Below, piece by piece: positions 1-6,145 of a stretch of DNA of 7,447 bases. The stretch is from Opitutia bacterium. GTDB lineage: Bacteria; Verrucomicrobiota; Verrucomicrobiia; Opitutales; Coraliomargaritaceae. Under the pieces are notes generated by a model that had not been told where the DNA came from, ran no database searches, and saw only the letters and a program-made list of their open reading frames with translations. The DNA lies in the NCBI GenBank assembly GCA_018663485.1, contig JABJQI010000049.1:1-7447 (forward strand), given 5' to 3'. The translations under genes and the position numbers were made by a program. Positions within the stretch are counted from its first letter, which is position 1; each line of letters opens with the position of its first letter.

Positions 1-79
1 CACCGCTGTCTGAATACGGCAGTTTGTGTTCGATCCTCACGGTTTGTGGAAACTTCATTCAACCCAAACTGTTGTCGTT
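1..79 (+). other. Leader region upstream of the first gene
   Basis: An in-frame TGA at 11-13 shows that the first gene starts inside this window. No convincing -35/-10 pair or Shine-Dalgarno sequence is visible. The heptamer GTTTGTG occurs twice (22-28 and 42-48), offset by 20 bp, which is weak evidence for a binding site. In-frame GTG (26) and TTG (44) codons lie here and could be alternative starts, but they would only add residues in front of the signal peptide. Confidence 0.4.
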
Positions 80-2359
80 ATGCACTCAAATACCCCAATG
101 GGGCGTATAGGAATTACGCCTACACGCTCATCAAGAATCACTGCGCAGGAAGCTCTACGCTTGGCTTCTTTTTGTCTACTGTCATCCAGCGTCTTTTGCG
201 CCGCTGCCTCGAATTTATCTGCTGCTGAAGTTGTTTTTGGTGAGAGTGCAACTAGCACTGGTTGGAACACCCTCGGCGTTGCTACGAGCGGACCAGCCCA
301 GCAGGTCGCGACGTTTACGGATACGACGACCTCTTCGAAAGGTCCTATCATCTTCGAACTTTCGATTGATGCGCCGAACACAATCAAGGCCGCAGAAGGT
401 GACCTTAAAATCAAAGGAGGTTCTGGGGGCAGCCGCATTGATAGTGGAACCGATTGGTCCACGGATGCGGATGACGAGTGGGTGTTGCTGACTCTGAATA
501 TTTCGGGCGCAGGTGCGCAGGATCTTGCATCGCTTAGTTTTGGAGGCATTAGTCTGTTGACTGCGAATCGCTATGATGAAGTCGAATTCTCTGATGGTAG
601 CACCAGTCATACCGAGAATTGGCCTGATACAGGATTTCTGACGTATGCGAGCGGTTCGCCGCTGGAGACGTTAACGCCGCTCTCCCTCAATAACGTTGGA
701 AATCTTGGGGACGGGAGCTGGCAACTAAAGCTGACTGCCAGGGACTTCCTCTACAATGGATCGGTGCAACAGACCACCGAGTTTCGTATCGCTCAGGTGA
801 AGTTGAATTACGAGCCAAAGCGTCTCTCAGATGTGATTGGCGTGGCCCATGCGGGCGCGAAGTATTACGTTTCCGACACGGATTCGACACTCACTTCGGT
901 CGACTCTCTCAACGAAGGTGCGGAGCAGATCAAACGTCTCGGATCCAGTGTGATGAAGGTCTTTATGGGCAAAAACTACGAGGCCAAAAATTATGTCTGG
1001 AATATGAGTTGGCCCGCTACGCCGGTGAACAGTTTAGTGGAATTAGCGCAGACGACGCATTTTAGCGATTTGTTTAGCCGCCCGGGAATTCACACTTTTG
1101 TGATCGATGCTCACAGTTTCAAAGTCGGCAAGGGGGCGGTCAAATGGAAGGATGGAATGACCAGCAGTGAGGTGCAATTAGTCGAGACTGAGATCTATGA
1201 TTTAGTCGTTCACCTTCGCAACACCTACAGTGATAAGACTTTCATTCTTCAAAACTGGGAGGGGGACAACGCTTATAGTGGCTATGGTGAAGTGGATGAT
1301 TCGATCGCCGAGCTTGGTATGATCGCATGGTTCAACGCACGGCAGGATGCGATTGACGATGCAAAGGCCGCCACGCCCAACAGCACGACTAAAGTGTGGG
1401 GCGCGATCGAGTTTAATTGGTTGCCGCAGCCGTATTATCCAGATGCGAAGGTGCACTACATTATCGATACAGTGATCCCCTCCACCTATGCCGATCTGTA
1501 TTCACTTTCCAGTTGGAGCACTGGTAAGAATAATGGCAACGAGGATAACATTTTCGCGATGTTTGAATACATGGATTCTAAGTGTCCAGACTCTGCGGCC
1601 TTTGGATCGGACAATCTCTATCTCGGTGAATTTGGTGCGGCAGAAAATCAGATTACGGACACAGATGGATCCGCATTTGCAACTGCTCTTGAGCGTGAAC
1701 ACGCGCAGGTTGGGGCATCCGCACGGCAAGTGGAGCAGGCACTTCTTGCCGGGGCGCGTTACATCCTTTTCTGGTGCGTATATGATAACGAGGAGAAAGG
1801 TACCTATGCATTCTCTTATCCTACTGAAGCAGAGAATGACGACTTGAAAGGGCTTTGGCTCGTTCGACCGGATGGCACATTCCCTGAGGTCTATGATTAT
1901 TTCAGTCGTATTCTAAGCACCTCTGTTGACGACTATATAGGCGTTTACGAGATCGAGCATCAAGGGCTTGAAGAGGTCAGTGTCGGAGACAGTGTTGTTA
2001 AAGAATCGAATGCCGCCGCATCCGCGGGGAGCCTTTGTCAACTTGAGGCCGATGCCGCCTACACCGACCATATGATCTTTGGGATTAATGTGCCAGAGGC
2101 GGGCACGTATGATGTCGAGGTGAGTTATAAGACAGCTCCGGATGCGGGCGTCTTCCGTCTCTTCATCAGTGGCACTGGCGTCGGCGATTCGGTCGATTGC
2201 TACAGCTCGAGTGAACGCTTCGTGACGTCGATGGTCGTGCAATCGCAGACTTTTACGTCGGCTGGGGTGAAGAATTTCAAGTTTCGGTCGATCCCGAAGA
2301 ATGCGAACAGTAGCGGTTTTAATCTCTATATCGACAGTGTTCGTTTAATTAAGCAGTAA
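80..2359 (+). CDS. Secreted glycoside-hydrolase-like protein (TIM-barrel candidate) with C-terminal CBM6-like module
   Basis: This is probably an exported polysaccharide-acting enzyme. From ATG 80 it is 759 residues. An Arg-containing N-region and a hydrophobic stretch (about 28-43, LASFCLLSSSVFCAAA) form a signal peptide, with cleavage likely near 43-49. Residues about 50-245 are a beta-rich module I do not recognise. Residues about 250-615 look like a (beta/alpha)8 hydrolase. They contain FILQNWEGDN (E394, D396), AIEFNW (E444, candidate acid/base), LYLGEFG (E517, candidate nucleophile) and FWCVYDNE (W565, in the place of the aromatic residue often seen on strand 8 of clan GH-A). From memory the barrel resembles uncharacterised PVC-group proteins; I cannot assign a GH family. 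Residues about 620-759 resemble a CBM6/35-type beta-sandwich (EAGTYDVEVSY, SGFNLYIDSVRL). There is no clear ribosome site, so ATG 98 (and GTG 26) remain possible starts. A hairpin terminator follows, and a sulfatase lies downstream on the same strand. Coding is certain, hydrolase function is inferred. Confidence 0.85.
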   Translation: MHSNTPMGRIGITPTRSSRITAQEALRLASFCLLSSSVFCAAASNLSAAEVVFGESATSTGWNTLGVATSGPAQQVATFTDTTTSSKGPIIFELSIDAPNTIKAAEGDLKIKGGSGGSRIDSGTDWSTDADDEWVLLTLNISGAGAQDLASLSFGGISLLTANRYDEVEFSDGSTSHTENWPDTGFLTYASGSPLETLTPLSLNNVGNLGDGSWQLKLTARDFLYNGSVQQTTEFRIAQVKLNYEPKRLSDVIGVAHAGAKYYVSDTDSTLTSVDSLNEGAEQIKRLGSSVMKVFMGKNYEAKNYVWNMSWPATPVNSLVELAQTTHFSDLFSRPGIHTFVIDAHSFKVGKGAVKWKDGMTSSEVQLVETEIYDLVVHLRNTYSDKTFILQNWEGDNAYSGYGEVDDSIAELGMIAWFNARQDAIDDAKAATPNSTTKVWGAIEFNWLPQPYYPDAKVHYIIDTVIPSTYADLYSLSSWSTGKNNGNEDNIFAMFEYMDSKCPDSAAFGSDNLYLGEFGAAENQITDTDGSAFATALEREHAQVGASARQVEQALLAGARYILFWCVYDNEEKGTYAFSYPTEAENDDLKGLWLVRPDGTFPEVYDYFSRILSTSVDDYIGVYEIEHQGLEEVSVGDSVVKESNAAASAGSLCQLEADAAYTDHMIFGINVPEAGTYDVEVSYKTAPDAGVFRLFISGTGVGDSVDCYSSSERFVTSMVVQSQTFTSAGVKNFKFRSIPKNANSSGFNLYIDSVRLIKQ

Positions 2360-2372
2360 GGCTGGAAGGTGA

Positions 2373-2424
2373 GGAGATGTGTCGGGCGGGGAACTGCTCG
2401 CATGTCTCCCATCTCATTCTTTTT
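2373..2424 (+). terminator. Hairpin with downstream T-run, candidate intrinsic terminator
   Basis: The arms 2373-2381 and 2401-2409 pair over 9 bp. After one bulged T they are continued by 2383-2389 with 2394-2400 (7 bp), closed by a GGAA loop. Four of the 16 pairs are G-U. A run of five T lies at 2420-2424, about 10 bases beyond the stem. That is further than in a textbook terminator, so efficiency is uncertain. It begins 14 bases after the stop of the hydrolase-like gene and would separate it from the sulfatase gene. Confidence 0.5.
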
Positions 2425-2450
2425 ACTGTCTCCAATTGCGTTAATATATT
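2422..2450 (+). promoter_or_regulatory. Putative sigma-70-type promoter for the sulfatase gene
   Basis: TTTACT (2422-2427, 4 of 6 matches to TTGACA) and TATATT (2445-2450, 5 of 6 matches to TATAAT) are separated by 17 bp. Transcription would start near 2457, leaving a leader of about 18 bases that contains the GAGG ribosome site. The -35 box overlaps the T-run of the upstream hairpin. This is pattern matching only. Confidence 0.35.
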
Positions 2451-2464
2451 TGATAGTTATGAAT

Positions 2465-2470
2465 GTGAGG
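2465..2470 (+). promoter_or_regulatory. Ribosome binding site of the sulfatase gene
   Basis: GTGAGG ends four bases before ATG 2475. It is the only clear Shine-Dalgarno-like sequence in front of any of the four plus-strand genes, and it supports this start codon. Confidence 0.5.
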
Positions 2471-2474
2471 TTCG

Positions 2475-4079
2475 ATGGTAACATTTAAATTTCAAACTCG
2501 AACTGTGCTCGTGCTGCTGGCCTCTTGTGGCGTCAGCCTGTTTGCCGAGCGCCCGAACATTGTCTTTGTTTTTAGTGACGATCATGCGACGCAGGCGATC
2601 GGTGCCTATGGGCATCCGATTGCGAAACTCGCTCCGACGCCGAATCTAGATCGTCTTGCCGAGCAGGGCATGCGCTTTGACCGTTGTATGGTGACCAATT
2701 CGATCTGTGGCCCAAGTCGAGCCGCTATATTGACGGGAAAATACAGTCACCTGAATGGTTTTTATTTTAATGAGTCGACCGAGTTTGACGGTTCGCAGGT
2801 GACTTTTCCTAAGTTGTTGCAAGCCGCAGGTTACCAGACATCAATTATCGGGAAATGGCACTTGGGTTCGGACCCGACTGGCTTTGATCATTGGGAGATC
2901 CTGCCGGGGCAGGGCTTGTATTACCGTCCTGAGTTTCGTGGGCCGAATGGAGTGGTGACGGAGGATGGCTATGTGACGGATGTCGTCACGGACAAGGCGA
3001 TACAGTGGCTCGAGCATCAGCGCGATTCAGATCAGCCCTTTATGCTGATGGTGCAACATAAGGCACCGCATCGCGAGTGGTCGCCGCCGGTCAAATATTT
3101 GAATCTATTTGATGGTGTGACTTTTCCGGAGCCAGCGACTTTATTTGATGACTACCGCGGGCGGGGAACGGCAGCGCATGATCAAGACATGTCACTGGCC
3201 CAGACGTTTGAGAAAGATCGCGATATGAAGGTCGACGTGCGTCGCGAGGATTCAGTGTTTCATGAACGTGTTTACTCGCGCCTGTCGCTTGAACAGAAAG
3301 CGCTCTGGGATCGTGATTTGGACCGGCGTGAAACGATCTACAACGATCCTGATTTAAAGGGCGTATCGCTGGTTCGTTGGAAGTATCAAAGTTATCTGCG
3401 GGACTACTTGGCCTGCGTGCGTTCGCTGGATGACAATGTAGGGCGATTGCAGGATTATTTAGAGTCGAGTGGTTTGGCTGAGAATACGGTGTTCATTTAT
3501 TCGTCGGACCAGGGATTTTATCTAGGGGAGCACGGTTGGTTTGATAAGCGCTTCATGTATGATGAATCCTACCGGACGCCATTATTGGTCTCGTGGCCAG
3601 GGGTGGTTCCCGCAGGATCAGTCAATCGTGACCTTGTTTCGAATCTCGATTTTGCGCAGACCTTTTTAGAGATCGCAAATGTTCCGGTGTCTGCCGAGAT
3701 GCAAGGTGCTAGCTTAGTGGATTTGCTTGCGGGGGAGGCTCCTGAGGACTGGCGTGATTACCATTACTATCACTATTACGAGTATCCAGGTTGGCATATG
3801 GTGCAACGGCATGAGGGTGTCTATGATGGCCGCTATAAATTGATTCATTTTTATGATTTAGATGAATGGGAGTTGCTCGACCTTGAGTCTGACCCGCATG
3901 AGTTGACAAATCAGTATCACAACAGCGACTACGCTGAAATTAAGGAGCGTATGCACACCGCGCTTCGTTCCGTGAAGAGGCGCTATCAGGTGCCAGAAGG
4001 TATTCCAACGCCACGAAGCGGAGTGGATCCGATGCAGTATTACTCCACAGAGCGTCGCCTGGTTGAGGCGCTTAAGTGA
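2475..4079 (+). CDS. Secreted type I (formylglycine) sulfatase
   Basis: This enzyme hydrolyses sulfate esters, most likely on a polysaccharide, outside the cytoplasm. The 534 residues are full length for the family. A signal peptide is followed by SLFA (residues 21-24), a good signal peptidase I site just before RPNIVFVFSDDH, whose D35 and D36 are metal ligands. The signature C78-G-P-S-R82 marks the cysteine that is converted to formylglycine. Further active-site elements are GKWHLG (K127, H129), HKAPH (H195, H199), SSDQG (D345, Q346) and FDKRF (K358). The C-terminal part (YDGRYKLIHFYD, ELLDLESDPHELTN) is the usual small sulfatase C-terminal domain (DUF4976-like). It resembles the GlcNAc-6-sulfatase-like S1 branch, but subfamily and substrate are not certain. 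C18 sits in LASC, a possible lipobox, so lipid anchoring cannot be excluded. No maturase gene is in the window. It lies between a hydrolase-like gene and a pseudopilin gene, both on the same strand. Confidence 0.96.
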   Translation: MVTFKFQTRTVLVLLASCGVSLFAERPNIVFVFSDDHATQAIGAYGHPIAKLAPTPNLDRLAEQGMRFDRCMVTNSICGPSRAAILTGKYSHLNGFYFNESTEFDGSQVTFPKLLQAAGYQTSIIGKWHLGSDPTGFDHWEILPGQGLYYRPEFRGPNGVVTEDGYVTDVVTDKAIQWLEHQRDSDQPFMLMVQHKAPHREWSPPVKYLNLFDGVTFPEPATLFDDYRGRGTAAHDQDMSLAQTFEKDRDMKVDVRREDSVFHERVYSRLSLEQKALWDRDLDRRETIYNDPDLKGVSLVRWKYQSYLRDYLACVRSLDDNVGRLQDYLESSGLAENTVFIYSSDQGFYLGEHGWFDKRFMYDESYRTPLLVSWPGVVPAGSVNRDLVSNLDFAQTFLEIANVPVSAEMQGASLVDLLAGEAPEDWRDYHYYHYYEYPGWHMVQRHEGVYDGRYKLIHFYDLDEWELLDLESDPHELTNQYHNSDYAEIKERMHTALRSVKRRYQVPEGIPTPRSGVDPMQYYSTERRLVEALK

Positions 4080-4090
4080 TGTTGCCGGTT

Positions 4091-4107
4091 GTAACTGTTC
4101 CAGTTAC
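4091..4107. repeat. Short perfect inverted repeat after the sulfatase gene
   Basis: GTAACTG (4091-4097) and CAGTTAC (4101-4107) pair perfectly over 7 bp around a TTC loop. No T-run follows (CTATATGAG), so it is not a typical intrinsic terminator. It lies 12 bases after the sulfatase stop and 30 bp upstream of the candidate -35 box of the next gene. It could be a weak terminator, an mRNA 3' stabilising hairpin or a protein-binding dyad. Confidence 0.35.
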
Positions 4108-4130
4108 CTATATGAGTATGATATGTGTGA

Positions 4131-4158
4131 ATCTTGTTGACAATATACGGAACAAGAT
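4131..4158. promoter_or_regulatory. Candidate operator: 8-bp-arm dyad overlapping a -35 box
   Basis: ATCTTGTT (4131-4138) and AACAAGAT (4151-4158) are perfect inverted copies separated by 12 bases. Their centres are 20 bp apart, about two helical turns. The dyad covers the consensus TTGACA box at 4137-4142, a position where a bound dimeric regulator would block RNA polymerase. This is inferred from geometry only; no regulator gene of that type is visible nearby. Confidence 0.35.
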
Positions 4159-4165
4159 GTTGGAT
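4137..4165 (+). promoter_or_regulatory. Putative promoter for the pseudopilin gene
   Basis: TTGACA (4137-4142) is a perfect -35 box. The -10 is poor: TTGGAT (4160-4165) at 17-bp spacing, or GATATT (4163-4168) at 20 bp. Transcription would start around 4172-4176, which favours ATG 4192 over the in-frame TTG at 4168 as translation start. Confidence 0.3.
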
Positions 4166-4191
4166 ATTTGATCAAGTCAATCCCTCTTGTT

Positions 4192-4872
4192 ATGAAGGCC
4201 CGAAAATCAGCATTTACCCTCATCGAATTACTCACCGTGATTGCCGTCATTGCGATCTTGGCGGCCATATTAATCCCAGCTGTTTCGAAAGTGCGAGAGC
4301 GTGCGCATGCGGCGCAAGCGGTAAACAATATTCGCCAAATTGGTGCCGCGGCCTTGTTGTATGCGAATGAACATAAGGGGAAGGTGCCGGGGCGAGGCAA
4401 TGACGATACCACGAATGGAATGGGGCTTGCGGGCGCGCTGTATCCGTATTTGGAGTCACGCACTCAGGATGGATGGCCGAGTTGGAACGAGTTGAAGCGC
4501 ACTTACTATGATATTCGCGACCCGCGCATACCTGAGGAGATTCTCAAGGGAGGTTGGAATTGGTTTGGGAGCAATGGTCTTTTCTCAGATTATCCAGTCG
4601 CAGGTCCAGACGGGACAAAGCCAAACAAAAATGAGCGTCGTTTGATTAACTTTGATAACCCTAGCCGTGTGATTTATGCGTCGAGCGGCAGTGAGAACTT
4701 GAAGGTGCAGCATGCGACTGACGCGGCGCAATCAGTGATTCCTGAGGGGCCACGGGTAGGGTTCTATTTCTGTCACGATGGTGCGGCCCCCATGGTGTTT
4801 CTCGATGGTCATGCTGAGATGGTGAGTTTTCCAATCGATCCGACTTGGCTAAATCCAGACTATCAAGAATAG
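4192..4872 (+). CDS. Type IV pilin-like / pseudopilin protein with H-X9-DG motif
   Basis: The 226-residue product begins with a short basic leader, MKARKSA, followed by FTLIELLTVIAVIAILAAIL. This is the class III prepilin signal: prepilin peptidase would cut before F8, E12 is the conserved Glu5 of the mature protein, and the hydrophobic helix (about 8-30) anchors it in the membrane before assembly. The residue before the cut is Ala rather than the usual Gly. Near the C-terminus H195 is followed by nine residues and then D205-G206, matching the processing-associated H-X9-DG motif of the large pseudopilin-like family abundant in Planctomycetes, Verrucomicrobia and Lentisphaerae. The middle is Trp/Tyr/Asn-rich and typical of that family. 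Its exact role (surface fibre, secretion or substrate contact) is unknown. No pilus or secretion ATPase or peptidase gene is nearby. ATG 4192 gives the correct leader length; there is no visible ribosome site. It probably forms its own transcription unit. Confidence 0.92.
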   Translation: MKARKSAFTLIELLTVIAVIAILAAILIPAVSKVRERAHAAQAVNNIRQIGAAALLYANEHKGKVPGRGNDDTTNGMGLAGALYPYLESRTQDGWPSWNELKRTYYDIRDPRIPEEILKGGWNWFGSNGLFSDYPVAGPDGTKPNKNERRLINFDNPSRVIYASSGSENLKVQHATDAAQSVIPEGPRVGFYFCHDGAAPMVFLDGHAEMVSFPIDPTWLNPDYQE

Positions 4873-4938
4873 GATGCGTGTGGCATTTCGCTAGTTATTC
4901 GAGCGTCGGTTTGTATCTCGTTGGTTCATATGCTAATG

Positions 4939-4951
4939 ATTCAATTTGAAT
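4939..4951. repeat. Small palindrome in front of the phosphatase gene
   Basis: ATTCAATTTGAAT is a perfect palindrome with 6-bp arms around one T, ending six bases before ATG 4958. The 85-bp gap around it (4873-4957) holds no hairpin with a T-run and only a weak promoter candidate (TTGTAT 4911-4916 with TAATGA 4934-4939). The palindrome could be an operator or chance in AT-rich DNA. Confidence 0.2.
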
Positions 4952-4957
4952 GTTAGT

Positions 4958-6145
4958 ATGAAAGATAAAGTTACCAAGGATCGTCATCTACTGCGTCAGC
5001 TCATTGAGAATATTGATGACAATATTTTTTTTAAGGATCTGGAGCACAATTTCATCTTAATCAATGAGGCCAATGCGCGTTGGTTTGGCTTTGATGACCC
5101 CGCGGATGCAGTCGGTAAAAACGACTTCGATTTGTTTGATGCAGAGTTTGCGCAGAAGGCCTATGACGACGAGGAGAACGTCATGGCGAGCGGAAAGGCA
5201 ATGAAGGGGGAAGTGGAAGCGACCATTCACAACGGGCAATTAGCCTGGGGCTCCGTCACAAAAGTTCCGATTCGCGACGATACAGGTGCTATCTGTGGGA
5301 TAATGGGCATCGGTCGCGACATCACTGCACTGAAACAACGAGAGGCTGAGCTTGAGGAGGCGCATGATCAGATGGCGCAGGATTTGCGTGTGGCTGCGAG
5401 TTTACAGAAGGCATTCTTGCCGAATCGTTATCCCACGATGGGAGACGACGCAGGCTCAAGTAAAATTCAATTTCACCATTATTATGCCGCCTGTGATCAG
5501 CTCGGCGGGGATTTTTGTTCAATTCATCAGCTCAGTGACACGAAGGCAGGTCTCTTGATTTGTGATGTGATGGGGCACGGAGTGCGATCTGCGCTGGTCA
5601 CTGCGAGTATCAAGGCGATCGCCAGTGAACTGTCTAGGGCTCCGCTGACGGCTGCCGATTTTTTGTCTAAAATGAATCGTCGCTTACATGCGCTCTTACT
5701 AGACGGTGATACGCTTATTTTTGCGACCGCCTGTTATGGCATCATTGATGTGGCGTCTGGTCAGCTCCAATTGGCAGTCGCAGGGCATCCGACGCCTGTG
5801 CATCTGCATTCCGAGGAAGCTTGTGCTGAGTTTGTTGGTGTTCCTGAGGAGGCTCGAGGACCTGCGCTCGCCTTGCTACCTGAATATACTTACACAGATT
5901 TCGATGTTCCGTTCAAAACGGGTGACTCACTGATTTTATATACGGATGGAGTGGTGGAAGCGATCAATGCTGACGGGCTAGAGTATGGCGCAAATCGTTT
6001 GTTGAATGCTCTCTCTGGGAATGAATCGTGTGTATTGCAAGGTTCGATACGGTCAGTCGTCGAGTCTTTGCAGCAATTCTGTGGTCATGAACGTTGGGAA
6101 GATGATGTCTGCTTGCTTGGCTTTAAATTGAGTGAATCAGCTTGA
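4958..6145 (+). CDS. PAS-domain PP2C/SpoIIE-type serine phosphatase (RsbU-like)
   Basis: This is a cytoplasmic signalling phosphatase of 395 residues from ATG 4958. Residues about 9-123 form a PAS sensor domain (DNIFFKD, NARWFGF, ending in GIGRDIT). Residues about 124-155 form a charged coiled-coil linker leading into LQKAFLP, the usual entry to RsbU-type domains. Residues about 165-391 are the metal-dependent SpoIIE phosphatase: LGGD (D185), DVMGHG (D203, H207), AGHPTP, YTDGV (D330) and WEDDV (D382, D383) carry the acidic metal ligands, so it appears active. In characterised systems such enzymes dephosphorylate an anti-sigma antagonist (STAS protein) in partner-switching control. No STAS, anti-sigma or sigma gene is in the window, so the target is unknown. 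There is no membrane segment. No ribosome site is visible; an in-frame TTG at 4946 is a less likely start. Its 3' end overlaps the convergent esterase gene by 9 bp. Confidence 0.93.
   Translation: MKDKVTKDRHLLRQLIENIDDNIFFKDLEHNFILINEANARWFGFDDPADAVGKNDFDLFDAEFAQKAYDDEENVMASGKAMKGEVEATIHNGQLAWGSVTKVPIRDDTGAICGIMGIGRDITALKQREAELEEAHDQMAQDLRVAASLQKAFLPNRYPTMGDDAGSSKIQFHHYYAACDQLGGDFCSIHQLSDTKAGLLICDVMGHGVRSALVTASIKAIASELSRAPLTAADFLSKMNRRLHALLLDGDTLIFATACYGIIDVASGQLQLAVAGHPTPVHLHSEEACAEFVGVPEEARGPALALLPEYTYTDFDVPFKTGDSLILYTDGVVEAINADGLEYGANRLLNALSGNESCVLQGSIRSVVESLQQFCGHERWEDDVCLLGFKLSESA

Noticed and set aside
22..48. Two copies of GTTTGTG offset by 20 bp ahead of the first gene, possible tandem operator half-sites.
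   Set aside because: Seven bases of simple T/G-rich sequence repeated once is not significant, and no promoter could be located relative to them.
55..610. Long open frames on the minus strand opposite the first gene.
   Set aside because: They show no recognisable domain and lie wholly inside a well-supported gene, so they are shadows of its codon use.
3759..3800. Striking His/Tyr-rich run (DYHYYHYYEYPGWH) in the sulfatase, which could suggest an unusual metal site.
   Set aside because: A Tyr/His/Pro-rich stretch at this place is ordinary in sulfatases of this branch, just before the C-terminal domain.
4946..4948. TTG as start of the PAS-phosphatase.
   Set aside because: It adds only four residues, lies inside a palindrome, and has no ribosome site; ATG 4958 is the simpler choice.
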